A stretch of DNA of 64,000 nt from an uncultured Clostridia bacterium (GTDB taxonomy: Bacteria; Bacillota; Clostridia; TANB77; CAG-465), in assembly GCA_949106495.1 (NCBI GenBank), contig CARYZD010000003.1, positions 62,001 through 126,000 of the forward strand, written 5' to 3'. Made by a program: the position numbers and the translations under genes. The notes under the pieces are model-generated. The model was given only the letters and a program-made list of their open reading frames with translations, made no database searches and was not told the DNA's origin. Shown here one piece after another: positions 35,691 through 44,729 of this stretch; the stretch's first letter is position 1, and every line of letters starts with the position of its first letter.

Positions 35691-37052
35691 CTACCTCCTA
35701 ATCAGACTAATCACAGGTCTATACTTTGTACCCTTATCATAAGGTAATTCGTCCACTTCGTGAACACACACCTTTGTTGAACGTGGTACTAAAGTATAAA
35801 TAGTTTCCTCAAGTTCCTCAAGCGGTAAAGAATACTCTCCCTCAATAATATAAAGATCAAGTCTTCCTACCTTAGACTGAACAAATTGGTATCTAAGTCC
35901 ATGTACAGGAATGTCATAAACTAAAAACCAGTTATATGCAATATCCATAAAGCATGAAGCTGGAATGCTTTCACCAGTATCTGTTATAACACAATCCATA
36001 TTACGCCCTTTGACACCTTCAATAATTCTGCCATTGTTTCCACAGCTGCAAGTCTCATCAACTGTAATTTTTGCTAAGTCTCCCTGAACATAGCGAATAA
36101 TTGGTGTTGCGGTATTGAGTAAATTTGTACCAACAACAATTCCTACCTCACCATCTGGAAGTTTATTGCCATCTTTATCTATAATTTCAATAAAGCAAGC
36201 ATCTTCTTCTAAATGATAGTGATGATTTGGACATTCCAATGCGATTCTTGTAAGTTCTTCGCTGCTATACTCATCAAGAACTTCTACATCAAGCATATCT
36301 GCAAGCATTTTTCGCTGCGTCTTGTCTGATTGCTCAGAATGAACAATAACAAGTTCAACTCCATAATCTGAAAGCTTTACACCAGTTGATGCAATTTTTT
36401 CAAGATATGTTGGATACGTTGAAATATAACGCGGCCTAGTTTGTTTTATATGCTCTACAGCATCTGAAACTTTTGTAGTAGTAGGTAAATAATCCTGCAC
36501 ATACTTTCCTTTTATCTCGCTTATCCACCAAGGACAAGTATAAATAAATAAGATAGTATCATCTGCACAGTATCTTTTACCTGACTGCATGTAAAACTGA
36601 CGAATGGTCTGTAATGTATCTTTGTATATTGCCTCTTGTGAAACAGCAATTGTTACAAACTTACCACTCGAACCTGAGCTACGGGTTGAAAGCGTAAAGT
36701 CATCAACATCCTTTACAATCTCACCAGGAAATCCAGCAATTAACTCTTCTTTACGAAGATATGGTAACTTATAAAAATCATCCCATGTTTTAATACTTCC
36801 TTTTACATATCCAACTTCAGAATATTTCTTCCTGTATAGCGGAATGTTTTCAAAAGCATAATCTACAAGATACGCGATTCTTTCAAGTTGCCATTTATGG
36901 ATTTCATCTGGAGAATTATTAAGGAAATTGTTAAGGCTTTCCAATGTCTCATCTACCTGTTTTTGAAGATTATCTTCATGAACTGGTAAAGACATATAAC
37001 TCGAACCCTTTTTCCTTAATGCGACATACTCTGTCTTAGAAATACCTTTCAT
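35691..37052 (-). CDS. PaaK/CapK-like adenylate-forming ligase (operon gene 1)
   Basis: A 453-residue member of the ANL-type phenylacetate-CoA ligase/CapK group, which activates a carboxylate as acyl-adenylate and passes it to CoA or an amine. The ATP loop is TRSSGSSGKFVTI (about residues 123-135); YPTYLEKIA, VEVLDEYSSEELTRIA and YVQGDLAKI are further family landmarks, and CSCGNNGR before IEGVKGR is the hinge region. AAGGAGG precedes the ATG. As first gene it is closest to the promoter at 37183-37211. The acid is unknown; in the operon an amide- or ester-forming role with an amino acid fits. Confidence 0.82.
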   Translation of the reverse strand: MKGISKTEYVALRKKGSSYMSLPVHEDNLQKQVDETLESLNNFLNNSPDEIHKWQLERIAYLVDYAFENIPLYRKKYSEVGYVKGSIKTWDDFYKLPYLRKEELIAGFPGEIVKDVDDFTLSTRSSGSSGKFVTIAVSQEAIYKDTLQTIRQFYMQSGKRYCADDTILFIYTCPWWISEIKGKYVQDYLPTTTKVSDAVEHIKQTRPRYISTYPTYLEKIASTGVKLSDYGVELVIVHSEQSDKTQRKMLADMLDVEVLDEYSSEELTRIALECPNHHYHLEEDACFIEIIDKDGNKLPDGEVGIVVGTNLLNTATPIIRYVQGDLAKITVDETCSCGNNGRIIEGVKGRNMDCVITDTGESIPASCFMDIAYNWFLVYDIPVHGLRYQFVQSKVGRLDLYIIEGEYSLPLEELEETIYTLVPRSTKVCVHEVDELPYDKGTKYRPVISLIRR

Positions 37053-37110
37053 AGTAACCTCCTTCTTAAAAAGCTCATCTACTAAATATTGTTTGACTAT
37101 CTGTATCTAC

Positions 37111-37124
37111 TGTGTAATTACACA
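37111..37124. promoter_or_regulatory. Perfect 14-bp palindrome in operon leader (candidate operator)
   Basis: TGTGTAATTACACA is its own reverse complement and lies about 52-65 bases downstream of the predicted transcription start and 60 bases before the first gene. It could be bound by a dimeric regulator. A CCTGC/GCAGG hairpin lies just upstream in the leader (37135-37158). Confidence 0.5.
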
Positions 37125-37182
37125 AGCATCAATCCCTGCAAAAATCATTAAAAGCAGGCATATAATTTGATAATCGCTATTT

Positions 37183-37211
37183 ATTATACAATCTAGGAGA
37201 CATAAAGTCAA
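37183..37211 (-). promoter_or_regulatory. Near-consensus sigma-A promoter of the seven-gene operon
   Basis: Minus strand TTGACT (37206-37211), 17-base spacer, TATAAT (37183-37188). Predicted start near 37176 leaves a leader of about 120 bases before the PaaK-like gene. Confidence 0.8.
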
Positions 37212-37317
37212 GGAAATTGTAAACTTTATATGCATATAATGTTTATTTTTAGCCAAAAGTCAAAAAATAAGCACTAGATTTCAAATAAATCTAGCACTCA
37301 TTTAGATAATTATCTAA

Positions 37318-37743
37318 TTATCCTTCAATTTCCTTATTTTCCAAGTCTTGACTAAATCTTAATACATAACCATTTGGGTCTTGTACTAAAAATTCTCTAC
37401 ATCCCATTAATATATTATCTTTTCTATACCAATGGTCTTCCATTTCTACAAATATTTTATAGTTACTTTGTTTCAATCTATTATATATCTCATCAATATT
37501 TGTAACATCAATTTGAAAATTTAATCCTACACCAAGTGGATATTCAAGTTTTCCTGTTCCCCACTTATTATTTTCAAAGTTAATTTCTTGTATCATAAAT
37601 TGAACATCTTCAAGCTGTAAAAATGCAAATTTGTCTTCTTTTCTATCATATTCTATATGAAATCCTATTAAATCCACATAGAAATGTAAACTTTCTTTTA
37701 AATTAAAAACGTCAAACTCAGGTATCATTTGATTCCATTTCAT
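37318..37743 (-). CDS. VOC/glyoxalase-fold protein (bleomycin-resistance-like)
   Basis: A 141-residue protein with the two paired beta-alpha-beta-beta-beta modules of the vicinal-oxygen-chelate superfamily (MIPEFDVFNLKESLHFYVDL; FLVQDPNGYVLRFSQ). The group includes glyoxalases, dioxygenases and antibiotic-binding proteins. GGAGGAAG precedes ATG 37743. It lies between the regulator and the biosynthetic operon on the same strand, but is AT-rich like the chromosome, so membership in the cluster is uncertain. Confidence 0.8.
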   Translation of the reverse strand: MKWNQMIPEFDVFNLKESLHFYVDLIGFHIEYDRKEDKFAFLQLEDVQFMIQEINFENNKWGTGKLEYPLGVGLNFQIDVTNIDEIYNRLKQSNYKIFVEMEDHWYRKDNILMGCREFLVQDPNGYVLRFSQDLENKEIEG

Positions 37744-37852
37744 AATACTTCCTCCTTTTTCGCTGTATATTATAACATAAAACTTCACATAAATCAAAAA
37801 AATTTCTTTTTATTAACGAAAAGATGGATATAAATATCCACCCTCTCATTAC

Positions 37853-38179
37853 TTAACGAAACTTTCTTACTTTAAGAAGCAGACTTCTGTTACTTGAATC
37901 TATCTCTGCCTCAAAAGAGTCAAACTCATCTCCAGCGCTGATGTTCAATTTCTCTCTTACAAACTTAGGAATTATAACTCTAAATTTTTCGTCTACCTTA
38001 GTTTGCGCCTGAAAAAATTCTATTGGTCTACCAGAAATCTGAAGATATTTCTTACCATCGATAACCTGAAGTTTCAGGTACACTTGGCTTTCAATACCAT
38101 ATACTTCTCGCATTTCTACAGGAAACAAAATCCTGTACTGCTTGTCTAGTCTAAACTGATAAAAAGTCTCTTTGATCAT
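37853..38179 (-). CDS. Two-repeat AbrB/MraZ-like transcription regulator
   Basis: A 108-residue protein built of two SpoVT/AbrB-type swapped-hairpin repeats: FRLDKQYRILFPVEMREVYG (residues 8-27) and TKVDEKFRVIIPKFVREKLN (60-79). Such proteins bind DNA as dimers or larger rings. GGAGGTAC precedes the ATG. Its codon usage is closer to the biosynthetic operon than to AT-rich neighbours, and it is upstream on the same strand, so it is a candidate regulator of that operon (inference). Its own promoter carries an inverted repeat, suggesting self-control. Confidence 0.75.
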   Translation of the reverse strand: MIKETFYQFRLDKQYRILFPVEMREVYGIESQVYLKLQVIDGKKYLQISGRPIEFFQAQTKVDEKFRVIIPKFVREKLNISAGDEFDSFEAEIDSSNRSLLLKVRKFR

Positions 38180-38212
38180 TCGTGTACCTCCAATTATTAA
38201 ATATTAGGCTGC

Positions 38213-38267
38213 ATACAACTTGTTACACATGTTGTATAATTATACTCTTTTTTATGTAAAATTGCAA
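38213..38267 (-). promoter_or_regulatory. Promoter and inverted-repeat operator of AbrB-like gene
   Basis: Minus strand TTGCAA (38262-38267), 17 bases, TATAAT (38239-38244). Immediately downstream an inverted repeat ATACAAC...GTTGTAT (38213-38237) encloses TGTGTAA, a string also found in the palindrome of the operon leader at 37111-37124. Confidence 0.6.
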
Positions 38268-38304
38268 GATAAAACTCCTTTCAAATTGAAAGGAGTAACT
38301 ATAT

Positions 38305-39330
38305 TTACATTTTTTCTATCAATTTATCCACATTTTCCTCAGTAGTTGCCCATGAAGTACATATTCTTATAGCAGTATTATTTTCATCTATTACTTTCCA
38401 TTTAAAGAAAACAAATTCTTTACTTAACTCTTTTAGTTTATCATTAGGTAAAATTATAAATTGCTGATTTGTAAATGAATTATATAATAATTTATATCCT
38501 TTATTTATAGCTGCCTCTTTAATTTTTATAGCTAAATCTACAGCCTGTTTGCATATTTTAAAATATAATTCTTTTTCAAATAAAGCGTCAAATTGAATCC
38601 CCAAAAGTCTGCCTTTAGCAAGAAGGCCACCTTTTTGTTTTATATAATATCTAAAATCATTTTTCAAATTATCATTAACTATTACAACAGCTTCACCAAA
38701 TAATGCTCCACACTTTGTTCCACCTATATAAAATACATCACATAAATTTGGTAAGTCGTCTATCTTTATATCTGTATCTTTGGCAACAAGTCCATATCCA
38801 AGCCTTGCTCCATCAATATATAAATACATTCCATATTTGTGACACATATTATAAATTTCTTTTAATTCTTCTTTTACATAATTTGTTCCACATTCTGTTG
38901 GAAGCGAAATAAATACCATTTTAGGCATAGCCATATGCTCTGGTGCTTCATCTTCAAAATGAATTTTTGCAACTTGCTCAATTTGTAATGGTGTTATTTT
39001 TCCATCATCACTATCTACAGATATAACTTTATGACCACACGACTCTATTGCTCCTGTTTCATGAACATTTATATGTCCTGTATTAACGCATATTACTGCT
39101 TGATATGGCTTCAAAGCACTTGCAATAACTGTTGTATTTGTTTGTGTACCACCTACTAAAATATGTATGTCTATATTATCTGTTTTGCATACTTTCTTAA
39201 TTTTATCTATTGCACTTTTAGTATATTCATCTTTACTATAACCTGGTGTTTGCTCATAGTTACTTTCTACTATCTTCTTTAAAATTTTAGGATGTGCTCC
39301 TTCTAAATAATCACAATCAAATCTTATCAT
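38305..39330 (-). CDS. Low-specificity L-threonine aldolase-type PLP enzyme
   Basis: A 341-residue fold-I PLP enzyme of the threonine-aldolase family, cleaving beta-hydroxy amino acids to glycine and an aldehyde. NVHETGAIESCGHKV (ring-stacking His), YIDGARLGYG (PLP Asp) and FYIGGTKCG with the Schiff-base Lys are all present. The start was put at ATG 39330; the GTG 9 bases earlier is part of the AGGTGAG ribosome site. It is AT-rich like core genes and separated by its own region from the biosynthetic operon. Confidence 0.87.
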   Translation of the reverse strand: MIRFDCDYLEGAHPKILKKIVESNYEQTPGYSKDEYTKSAIDKIKKVCKTDNIDIHILVGGTQTNTTVIASALKPYQAVICVNTGHINVHETGAIESCGHKVISVDSDDGKITPLQIEQVAKIHFEDEAPEHMAMPKMVFISLPTECGTNYVKEELKEIYNMCHKYGMYLYIDGARLGYGLVAKDTDIKIDDLPNLCDVFYIGGTKCGALFGEAVVIVNDNLKNDFRYYIKQKGGLLAKGRLLGIQFDALFEKELYFKICKQAVDLAIKIKEAAINKGYKLLYNSFTNQQFIILPNDKLKELSKEFVFFKWKVIDENNTAIRICTSWATTEENVDKLIEKM

Positions 39331-39396
39331 ATATCTCACCTATAATATTAAATTATATTATAAAAAAAATAAATATACAACAATATATCATAGAAA

Positions 39397-39424
39397 AAAT
39401 ACGTACTAAATATAGTACGTATTT
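39397..39424 (-). terminator. Terminator after ABC permease gene
   Basis: Perfect stem AATACGTACT / AGTACGTATT with a six-base loop, followed by T-rich sequence on the minus strand. Confidence 0.75.
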
Positions 39425-39430
39425 TTCTTT

Positions 39431-42400
39431 TTACTCTACACTTTTTAATGATTCTATCATATCCACTTTCTTTAAAGTAAAATATGTTACTACATTAACA
39501 ATACAAGTAAATAATATAGTTATTAATATAGAATATATTATACTACTTATTTTTACATTTATAGTAAATCTTAAAATATTAATCTCACATGTTTTTAATA
39601 TAAATGTTGTTAAGAAGATTCCTCCAAATATTCCAAATATAATACCAATAAATGTTAAAATTGAAGTTTCCTTTGAAACATATTTATATACCTCATCATC
39701 ATAAAATCCAAGTACCTTAATTGTTGCAAGTTCTCTTATTCTTTCACTTATATTTACATTTGCTAAATTATATAACACTACAAATGCTAATAGCCCAGAT
39801 GATACAATAAGCACCCAAACAACATAATTTAAACAGCTCATCATATTATCTACTAAACCTTTCATACTACTTATGTCTGTGTGTGATGAAACTTTACTAT
39901 TTTGCATTAAAATTCGTGAAAGTTCATCTGATTCTTCCTGAGTTAAATTTGCATTTTTTATCATTAATGCATTTGTTTTATACTCACTAATTAAATCTTC
40001 ATATAATTCTTTAGACATATAAGCATAATGTGAAATATAGTTTTTAACTATTTTGCTTACTTTTACTTGTATTTCTTCATCATCTACATCAATTACTACC
40101 ATATCTCCCTCTTTTATATTCATTAATGATGCAGCTTTATCTGTAAGTAATATACCTTCATTATCTAAACTTACTTTATTATCATTTAAATCTAATAAAT
40201 TAACTATATCATATAATTCCTCATTTTTAGATGGAACTATAATTTGTACTTCTTGAGTTGAATTATTTGCTAAAACATTTGCAGATAATAAATGTGTTTT
40301 AGATAATAGTTCAATATCATCTCTTTTATTTAATTCATCTTCAAATTCATTAATATCATTTTCTGTTAAACTAGTCTTTAATCCAGTAATATAATCATAA
40401 TTAAATATATTACCATATTGATTATCTATAATATTTGATATAGAATCCTTTAAACAGAATCCTACAAAAATTAATGAAGTACATCCAAGTATTCCTATTA
40501 TTGTCATTAAAAATCTCTTTTTATATCTAAACATATTTCTAATAGTTACCTTAGAAGTAAAGTCTAGTCTACTCCAAATAAATGGTATTTTTTCTAATAT
40601 TACTCTTTTTCCAATTTTAGGAGCCTTTGGTCTCATTAAAACTGCAGGTTTTTCTATTAGTTCTTTACTACAAGCATAAACTGTTGCTCCAATTATACAA
40701 ATATATGCACAAATTAATCCTATTAAACCAAATTCAAAATTAAATTCAACTACAAAATTTGGTATTTGATACATCATTGAATACATCATCCATATAATTC
40801 TTGGGATAATAATAAATCCAATACACATACCAATTATACCACCTATTATTGTAGCTAAACTTGCATATAATATATATTTAAAAGATATTTGCAATTTAGT
40901 ATATCCAAGAGCTTTTAAAGTTCCTATTTGCTGTCTTTGCTCTTCTACCATTCTAGTCATAGATGTTAAACTAATTAATGTTGCAACAACAAAAAATACA
41001 ATTGGAAACACCTTACCTATATTTGCTACACTTTGAGTGTCTTGAATAAATCCACTATAACCTGCATTATCTTCTCTATCTAAAATATATAGCTTTGGAT
41101 GTTCTATTTCTAATAATTCCTCTTTTGCGTCAAGTAATTCATTTTCTGCCTCTTTAATTTTATCTTCAAATTCGGTCTTGTTTTTATCTAACTCTTTTTG
41201 ATTTTCTTCAATAGTAGCTCTATTTGAATTTACCTCATTAAGAGAAGTATCTAAAGAACTATACGCCTGAGATTTATAACTTGCAATTTCATTTTCTTTT
41301 TGAATTAGTGCTATTTGTTCGTCAACAATTGCATTTTCTGCATTTTGTATCTCTTGATTTATTTGAATTACTTTTAAATCTATTTGATAAACTTGTTCAT
41401 TAAGTTCAGTTTTATTTCTATTTAAGTTTTCTATTTCAAGTTCTATTTCAGATTTTAATCCTTTTAAATATTCAATTTCATCATCACTTAAATCCTTTGG
41501 ATTTTCTAAAGTATTAAATACTTCGTCTCTTTTTTGCGTAGCAATTTCAATATTTATATCTATCATTGCTATATTTTCTATAATTTTTGATTTTGCAACA
41601 AATATATTATTTATATTTTCTTGTGCAATATTCTTTTGATTTTCTAGTGTTGACTTAGCATTTTCAATTTGGTCTTTACCAGACTGAATTTGATTACTAT
41701 AGTCTTCAAACATCTTATTTAAATCTAATCTTTTTTGCTCTATTAAAGCAGAGGCATTATCTATCTCTTTTTTATAACTATCAATCTCTTTTTGAGCATC
41801 TTCAAGCTTTTTTCCATTTTCAGTTTTATTCTTTTCTATTTCATTTTCTGCCTCTTTAATTTTGTCATTTGCGTTATTAACTAGTTCATTATATCTTCTA
41901 TTATTAATTTCATCTTTTAACTCTGTTATACTATTTTTTGCCTTCTGAATTTCATCTTTATAATCTGTTGAATCAGTAAGATATTTTTCTGAATTTTTTA
42001 CTTTAACATATAGTTCAGTATAAATATCTATATTAAAATTTTCTCTACTAGTATAAATATAATAGCTTACTTTTCCTGTTCCAAGCGTACTTGTACCTCT
42101 ATCTCTAGATAAATATAATGGACTTTTTGTAGTACCAACTATTTTAAGTGTATTATTTTTAAATGAATTATCACTATCTTCTAGTTTTATACTATCCCCT
42201 ATTTTCTTACCAGTAGATTTAAGAAAATTTTCTTCAACTAAGCATTCATTTTCTTTTATTTTTTCTTCATTGCTATTTATAATTATTTTATTTATATCTT
42301 CTATTGCTAAAACTTTTATTACTTGCTCTGAATTATCTTTTACTTTTACCAATACATCTTTGCTATACGTGCCTACTACTTTATCTATATAATCATTATT

Positions 42401-42631
42401 TTTAAGCATCTCTACATCCTGATTTGTAAGTCCAAGGGTAGAAATCATTTGTATATCATAAACATTTAAATCTTTATAATAATTATCTATCGTTTTTTCC
42501 ATATCTGGACTAGTTGCTCTTATACCTGCAAAAAATCCAACACCTAGCAAAGACATAAGCATAATTGAAAGAAATCTTTTATATGTTTTCTTTATTTCTA
42601 TTATACTATCCTTAATTAATGATTTTTTCAT
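39431..42631 (-). CDS. MacB/FtsX-type ABC permease with long coiled-coil domain
   Basis: A 1066-residue membrane protein. One N-terminal membrane helix (about 18-38), an extracytoplasmic region with a long Lys/Glu/Asn coiled coil (about 230-510), then two FtsX permease cores of three helices each (VFPIVFFVVATLISLTSMTR onwards, and SSGLLAFVVLYNLANVNISE near the C terminus) with a MacB-like periplasmic domain between them. It pairs with the ATPase at 42638-43339. Exports or acts mechanically on an unknown substrate, perhaps lipid, peptide or antibiotic. The inserted coiled coil is typical of Clostridia versions. Confidence 0.88.
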   Translation of the reverse strand: MKKSLIKDSIIEIKKTYKRFLSIMLMSLLGVGFFAGIRATSPDMEKTIDNYYKDLNVYDIQMISTLGLTNQDVEMLKNNDYIDKVVGTYSKDVLVKVKDNSEQVIKVLAIEDINKIIINSNEEKIKENECLVEENFLKSTGKKIGDSIKLEDSDNSFKNNTLKIVGTTKSPLYLSRDRGTSTLGTGKVSYYIYTSRENFNIDIYTELYVKVKNSEKYLTDSTDYKDEIQKAKNSITELKDEINNRRYNELVNNANDKIKEAENEIEKNKTENGKKLEDAQKEIDSYKKEIDNASALIEQKRLDLNKMFEDYSNQIQSGKDQIENAKSTLENQKNIAQENINNIFVAKSKIIENIAMIDINIEIATQKRDEVFNTLENPKDLSDDEIEYLKGLKSEIELEIENLNRNKTELNEQVYQIDLKVIQINQEIQNAENAIVDEQIALIQKENEIASYKSQAYSSLDTSLNEVNSNRATIEENQKELDKNKTEFEDKIKEAENELLDAKEELLEIEHPKLYILDREDNAGYSGFIQDTQSVANIGKVFPIVFFVVATLISLTSMTRMVEEQRQQIGTLKALGYTKLQISFKYILYASLATIIGGIIGMCIGFIIIPRIIWMMYSMMYQIPNFVVEFNFEFGLIGLICAYICIIGATVYACSKELIEKPAVLMRPKAPKIGKRVILEKIPFIWSRLDFTSKVTIRNMFRYKKRFLMTIIGILGCTSLIFVGFCLKDSISNIIDNQYGNIFNYDYITGLKTSLTENDINEFEDELNKRDDIELLSKTHLLSANVLANNSTQEVQIIVPSKNEELYDIVNLLDLNDNKVSLDNEGILLTDKAASLMNIKEGDMVVIDVDDEEIQVKVSKIVKNYISHYAYMSKELYEDLISEYKTNALMIKNANLTQEESDELSRILMQNSKVSSHTDISSMKGLVDNMMSCLNYVVWVLIVSSGLLAFVVLYNLANVNISERIRELATIKVLGFYDDEVYKYVSKETSILTFIGIIFGIFGGIFLTTFILKTCEINILRFTINVKISSIIYSILITILFTCIVNVVTYFTLKKVDMIESLKSVE

Positions 42632-42637
42632 AATTCC

Positions 42638-43339
42638 CTACCATTCTATATTTTCAACTGGAACAACATTGTCATTTTTTCTAATATCTATTGCAACACC
42701 ATTTTTAAATTGTATAATTTTATCTGCCATTGGTGTAATTGCCTGATTATGTGTAATTATTACTACTGTCATATTTTCTTTTCTGGAAGTATCTTGTAGC
42801 AATTTTAATATCTGTTTACCTGTATTATAATCTAATGCACCTGTTGGTTCATCACAAAGTAATAATTTGGGATTTTTAGCTATAGCTCTTGCAATAGCTA
42901 CACGTTGTTGTTCTCCTCCTGAAAGTTGAGATGGAAAATTATTAATTCTATCTTTTAATCCTACTTTTTCCATTACAACTTTTGTATCTAATGAATCACT
43001 ACAAATCTGAGTTGCAAGTTCAACATTTTCAATTGCTGTTAAATTTTGCACTAAATTATAAAACTGAAAAACAAACCCTATATCTTCTCTTCTATATCTA
43101 ATTAGTTCTTTTCCTTTTAATTTAGTTATATCTTTTCCATCAACAAGTACTTTTCCACTTGTTGCATTATCCATTCCACCAAGAATATTTAATGCAGTTG
43201 TTTTACCTGCTCCACTTGCGCCCACAATAACAACAAGTTCACCTTTTTCTATTTCAAAAGAAGTTCTATCTAAAGCAGTTATTTCAACTTCTCCCATTTT
43301 ATATTTTTTTACTACATCTTTAAATTCAATATATGACAT
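42638..43339 (-). CDS. ABC transporter ATP-binding protein (MacB/LolD type)
   Basis: A 233-residue ATPase with Walker A VGASGAGKTT, Q-loop FVFQFYNLV, signature QLSGGEQQRVAIARA, Walker B LLLCDEPTGALD and switch His in VIITHN. It belongs to the MacB/LolD/FtsE branch that partners FtsX-type permeases. ATG 43337-43339 follows GGAGG; the permease starts 6 bases after its stop. It forms the energy-coupling half of the transporter. Confidence 0.92.
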   Translation of the reverse strand: MSYIEFKDVVKKYKMGEVEITALDRTSFEIEKGELVVIVGASGAGKTTALNILGGMDNATSGKVLVDGKDITKLKGKELIRYRREDIGFVFQFYNLVQNLTAIENVELATQICSDSLDTKVVMEKVGLKDRINNFPSQLSGGEQQRVAIARAIAKNPKLLLCDEPTGALDYNTGKQILKLLQDTSRKENMTVVIITHNQAITPMADKIIQFKNGVAIDIRKNDNVVPVENIEW

Positions 43340-43432
43340 TGTAACCTCCACAATATTTATATTATATAATTATATCAAGAAGAAAATAAAATTTAAATAT
43401 ACAGTTTTAATATCTTGTACATTATTTTATTA

Positions 43433-43461
43433 TTGAAAGAATATTTATATTATGATATATT
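43433..43461 (+). promoter_or_regulatory. Candidate promoter of the phosphatase gene
   Basis: TTGAAA (43433-43438), 17 bases, TATATT (43456-43461), 30 bases before the start codon and upstream of AGGAGG. Confidence 0.55.
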
Positions 43462-43490
43462 ATCATTATATAATAGGAGGATAAATACAT

Positions 43491-44021
43491 ATGACTGAAT
43501 TTTTATTAATTAGACATGCAACACCAGATTACTCTATTATAGATAAAAGAAAATATAGAGCTTTTGGAAATGATTTAGCTCCGCTTACAGAAGAAGGAGA
43601 AAAAGAAGCTTTTCTTTTATCTAAATCTGATGAGTTAAAATCTGCAGATTTAATATTATCTTCACCACATGCAAGAACATTACAAACTGCAAGCATTTTA
43701 GCAAAAGAACTAAACTTAAATTTAAAAGTTGAAATAGATTTAATGGAATGGATACCAGATAAAACATTTATGTATGATGATTATTCAAAAGTTGTAAAAT
43801 GGAGAGAACATTATGAAGCAAATAATGGTAAAAATTCATATCCAGAAGACAACTTTGAAGAAAAAGACGAAATTATAACTAGAACAAATAATGTACTTAG
43901 AAAATATAGTTCATATAAAAAAGTTCTTGTTATTACACATGGTATGGTTATAAATGCATTAACTAATATAGAAAAACCAAACTGTACTCAAATTGTAAAA
44001 TATAATATTCCTAATTTATAG
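43491..44021 (+). CDS. Histidine phosphatase (phosphoglycerate-mutase family)
   Basis: A 176-residue branch-1 histidine phosphatase. The catalytic RHAT motif is at residues 8-11, SSPHARTLQTA carries the second Arg/His and VLVITHGMV the late His. Relatives dephosphorylate sugars, nucleotides or alpha-ribazole phosphate. Substrate cannot be assigned. It precedes the cyclophilin gene by 55 bases. Confidence 0.87.
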   Translation: MTEFLLIRHATPDYSIIDKRKYRAFGNDLAPLTEEGEKEAFLLSKSDELKSADLILSSPHARTLQTASILAKELNLNLKVEIDLMEWIPDKTFMYDDYSKVVKWREHYEANNGKNSYPEDNFEEKDEIITRTNNVLRKYSSYKKVLVITHGMVINALTNIEKPNCTQIVKYNIPNL

Positions 44022-44076
44022 TATTATAGCCATTTTTGTGATATAATAACTCTAAATTCGAAAGGAGAAATTATAT

Positions 44077-44601
44077 ATGGCTAATCCAATAGTAACAATT
44101 GAAATGGAAAATGGTGATATTATACGTGCAGAATTATATCCTGCTGTTGCACCTAATACAGTTAATAACTTTATATCTTTAGTAAATAAAGGATTTTATG
44201 ATGATGTAATATTTCATAGAGTAATATCTGGTTTTATGATTCAAGGAGGAGATCCTCAAGGAATCGGAACTGGTGGTCCTGGATATTCAATAAAAGGAGA
44301 ATTTTCAAGAAATGGTTTTAAAAATGATTTAAAACATGAAGCTGGTGTACTTTCTATGGCAAGATCTATGATGCCAAACTCAGCTGGTTCACAATTTTTT
44401 ATAATGCATAAAGACTCACCTCACTTAGATGGCTCTTATGCAGCTTTTGGTAAAGTAATAGAAGGAATGGATATTATCGATAAAATAGCAAATGTTCCTA
44501 CTGATTCTTCAGATAGACCACTTGATGACCAAGTTATGAAATCTGTTACTGTAGATACACATGGTGTTAAATTTCCAGAACCAATAAAATATACAGTATA
44601 A
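44077..44601 (+). CDS. Cyclophilin-type peptidyl-prolyl isomerase
   Basis: A 174-residue single-domain cyclophilin that speeds proline isomerisation during protein folding. Active-site segments FHRVISGFMIQGGDP, SMARSMMPNSAGSQFFI and LDGSYAAFGKVIEG are intact. It lacks a signal peptide, so it is cytoplasmic. GAAAGGAGAA precedes the start, and a terminator follows. Confidence 0.94.
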   Translation: MANPIVTIEMENGDIIRAELYPAVAPNTVNNFISLVNKGFYDDVIFHRVISGFMIQGGDPQGIGTGGPGYSIKGEFSRNGFKNDLKHEAGVLSMARSMMPNSAGSQFFIMHKDSPHLDGSYAAFGKVIEGMDIIDKIANVPTDSSDRPLDDQVMKSVTVDTHGVKFPEPIKYTV

Positions 44602-44607
44602 TTTTTA

Positions 44608-44636
44608 AATCTCCATATTATTTATAGAGATTTTTT
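44608..44636 (+). terminator. Terminator after cyclophilin gene
   Basis: Stem AATCTC / GAGATT with a 13-base loop, then TTTT. Confidence 0.6.
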
Positions 44637-44729
44637 AATAATTAAATAAAAAACATTTTCTTTACTTTTACACAAATATGTTATAATATAATAAATATAA
44701 TTGTATAATGTATAATAAGGAGGATTTTT

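Noticed and set aside
38305..39330. Threonine aldolase as an eighth member of the biosynthetic operon
   Set aside because: It has AT-rich chromosomal composition and is separated from the operon by a regulator with its own promoter and by the VOC gene.
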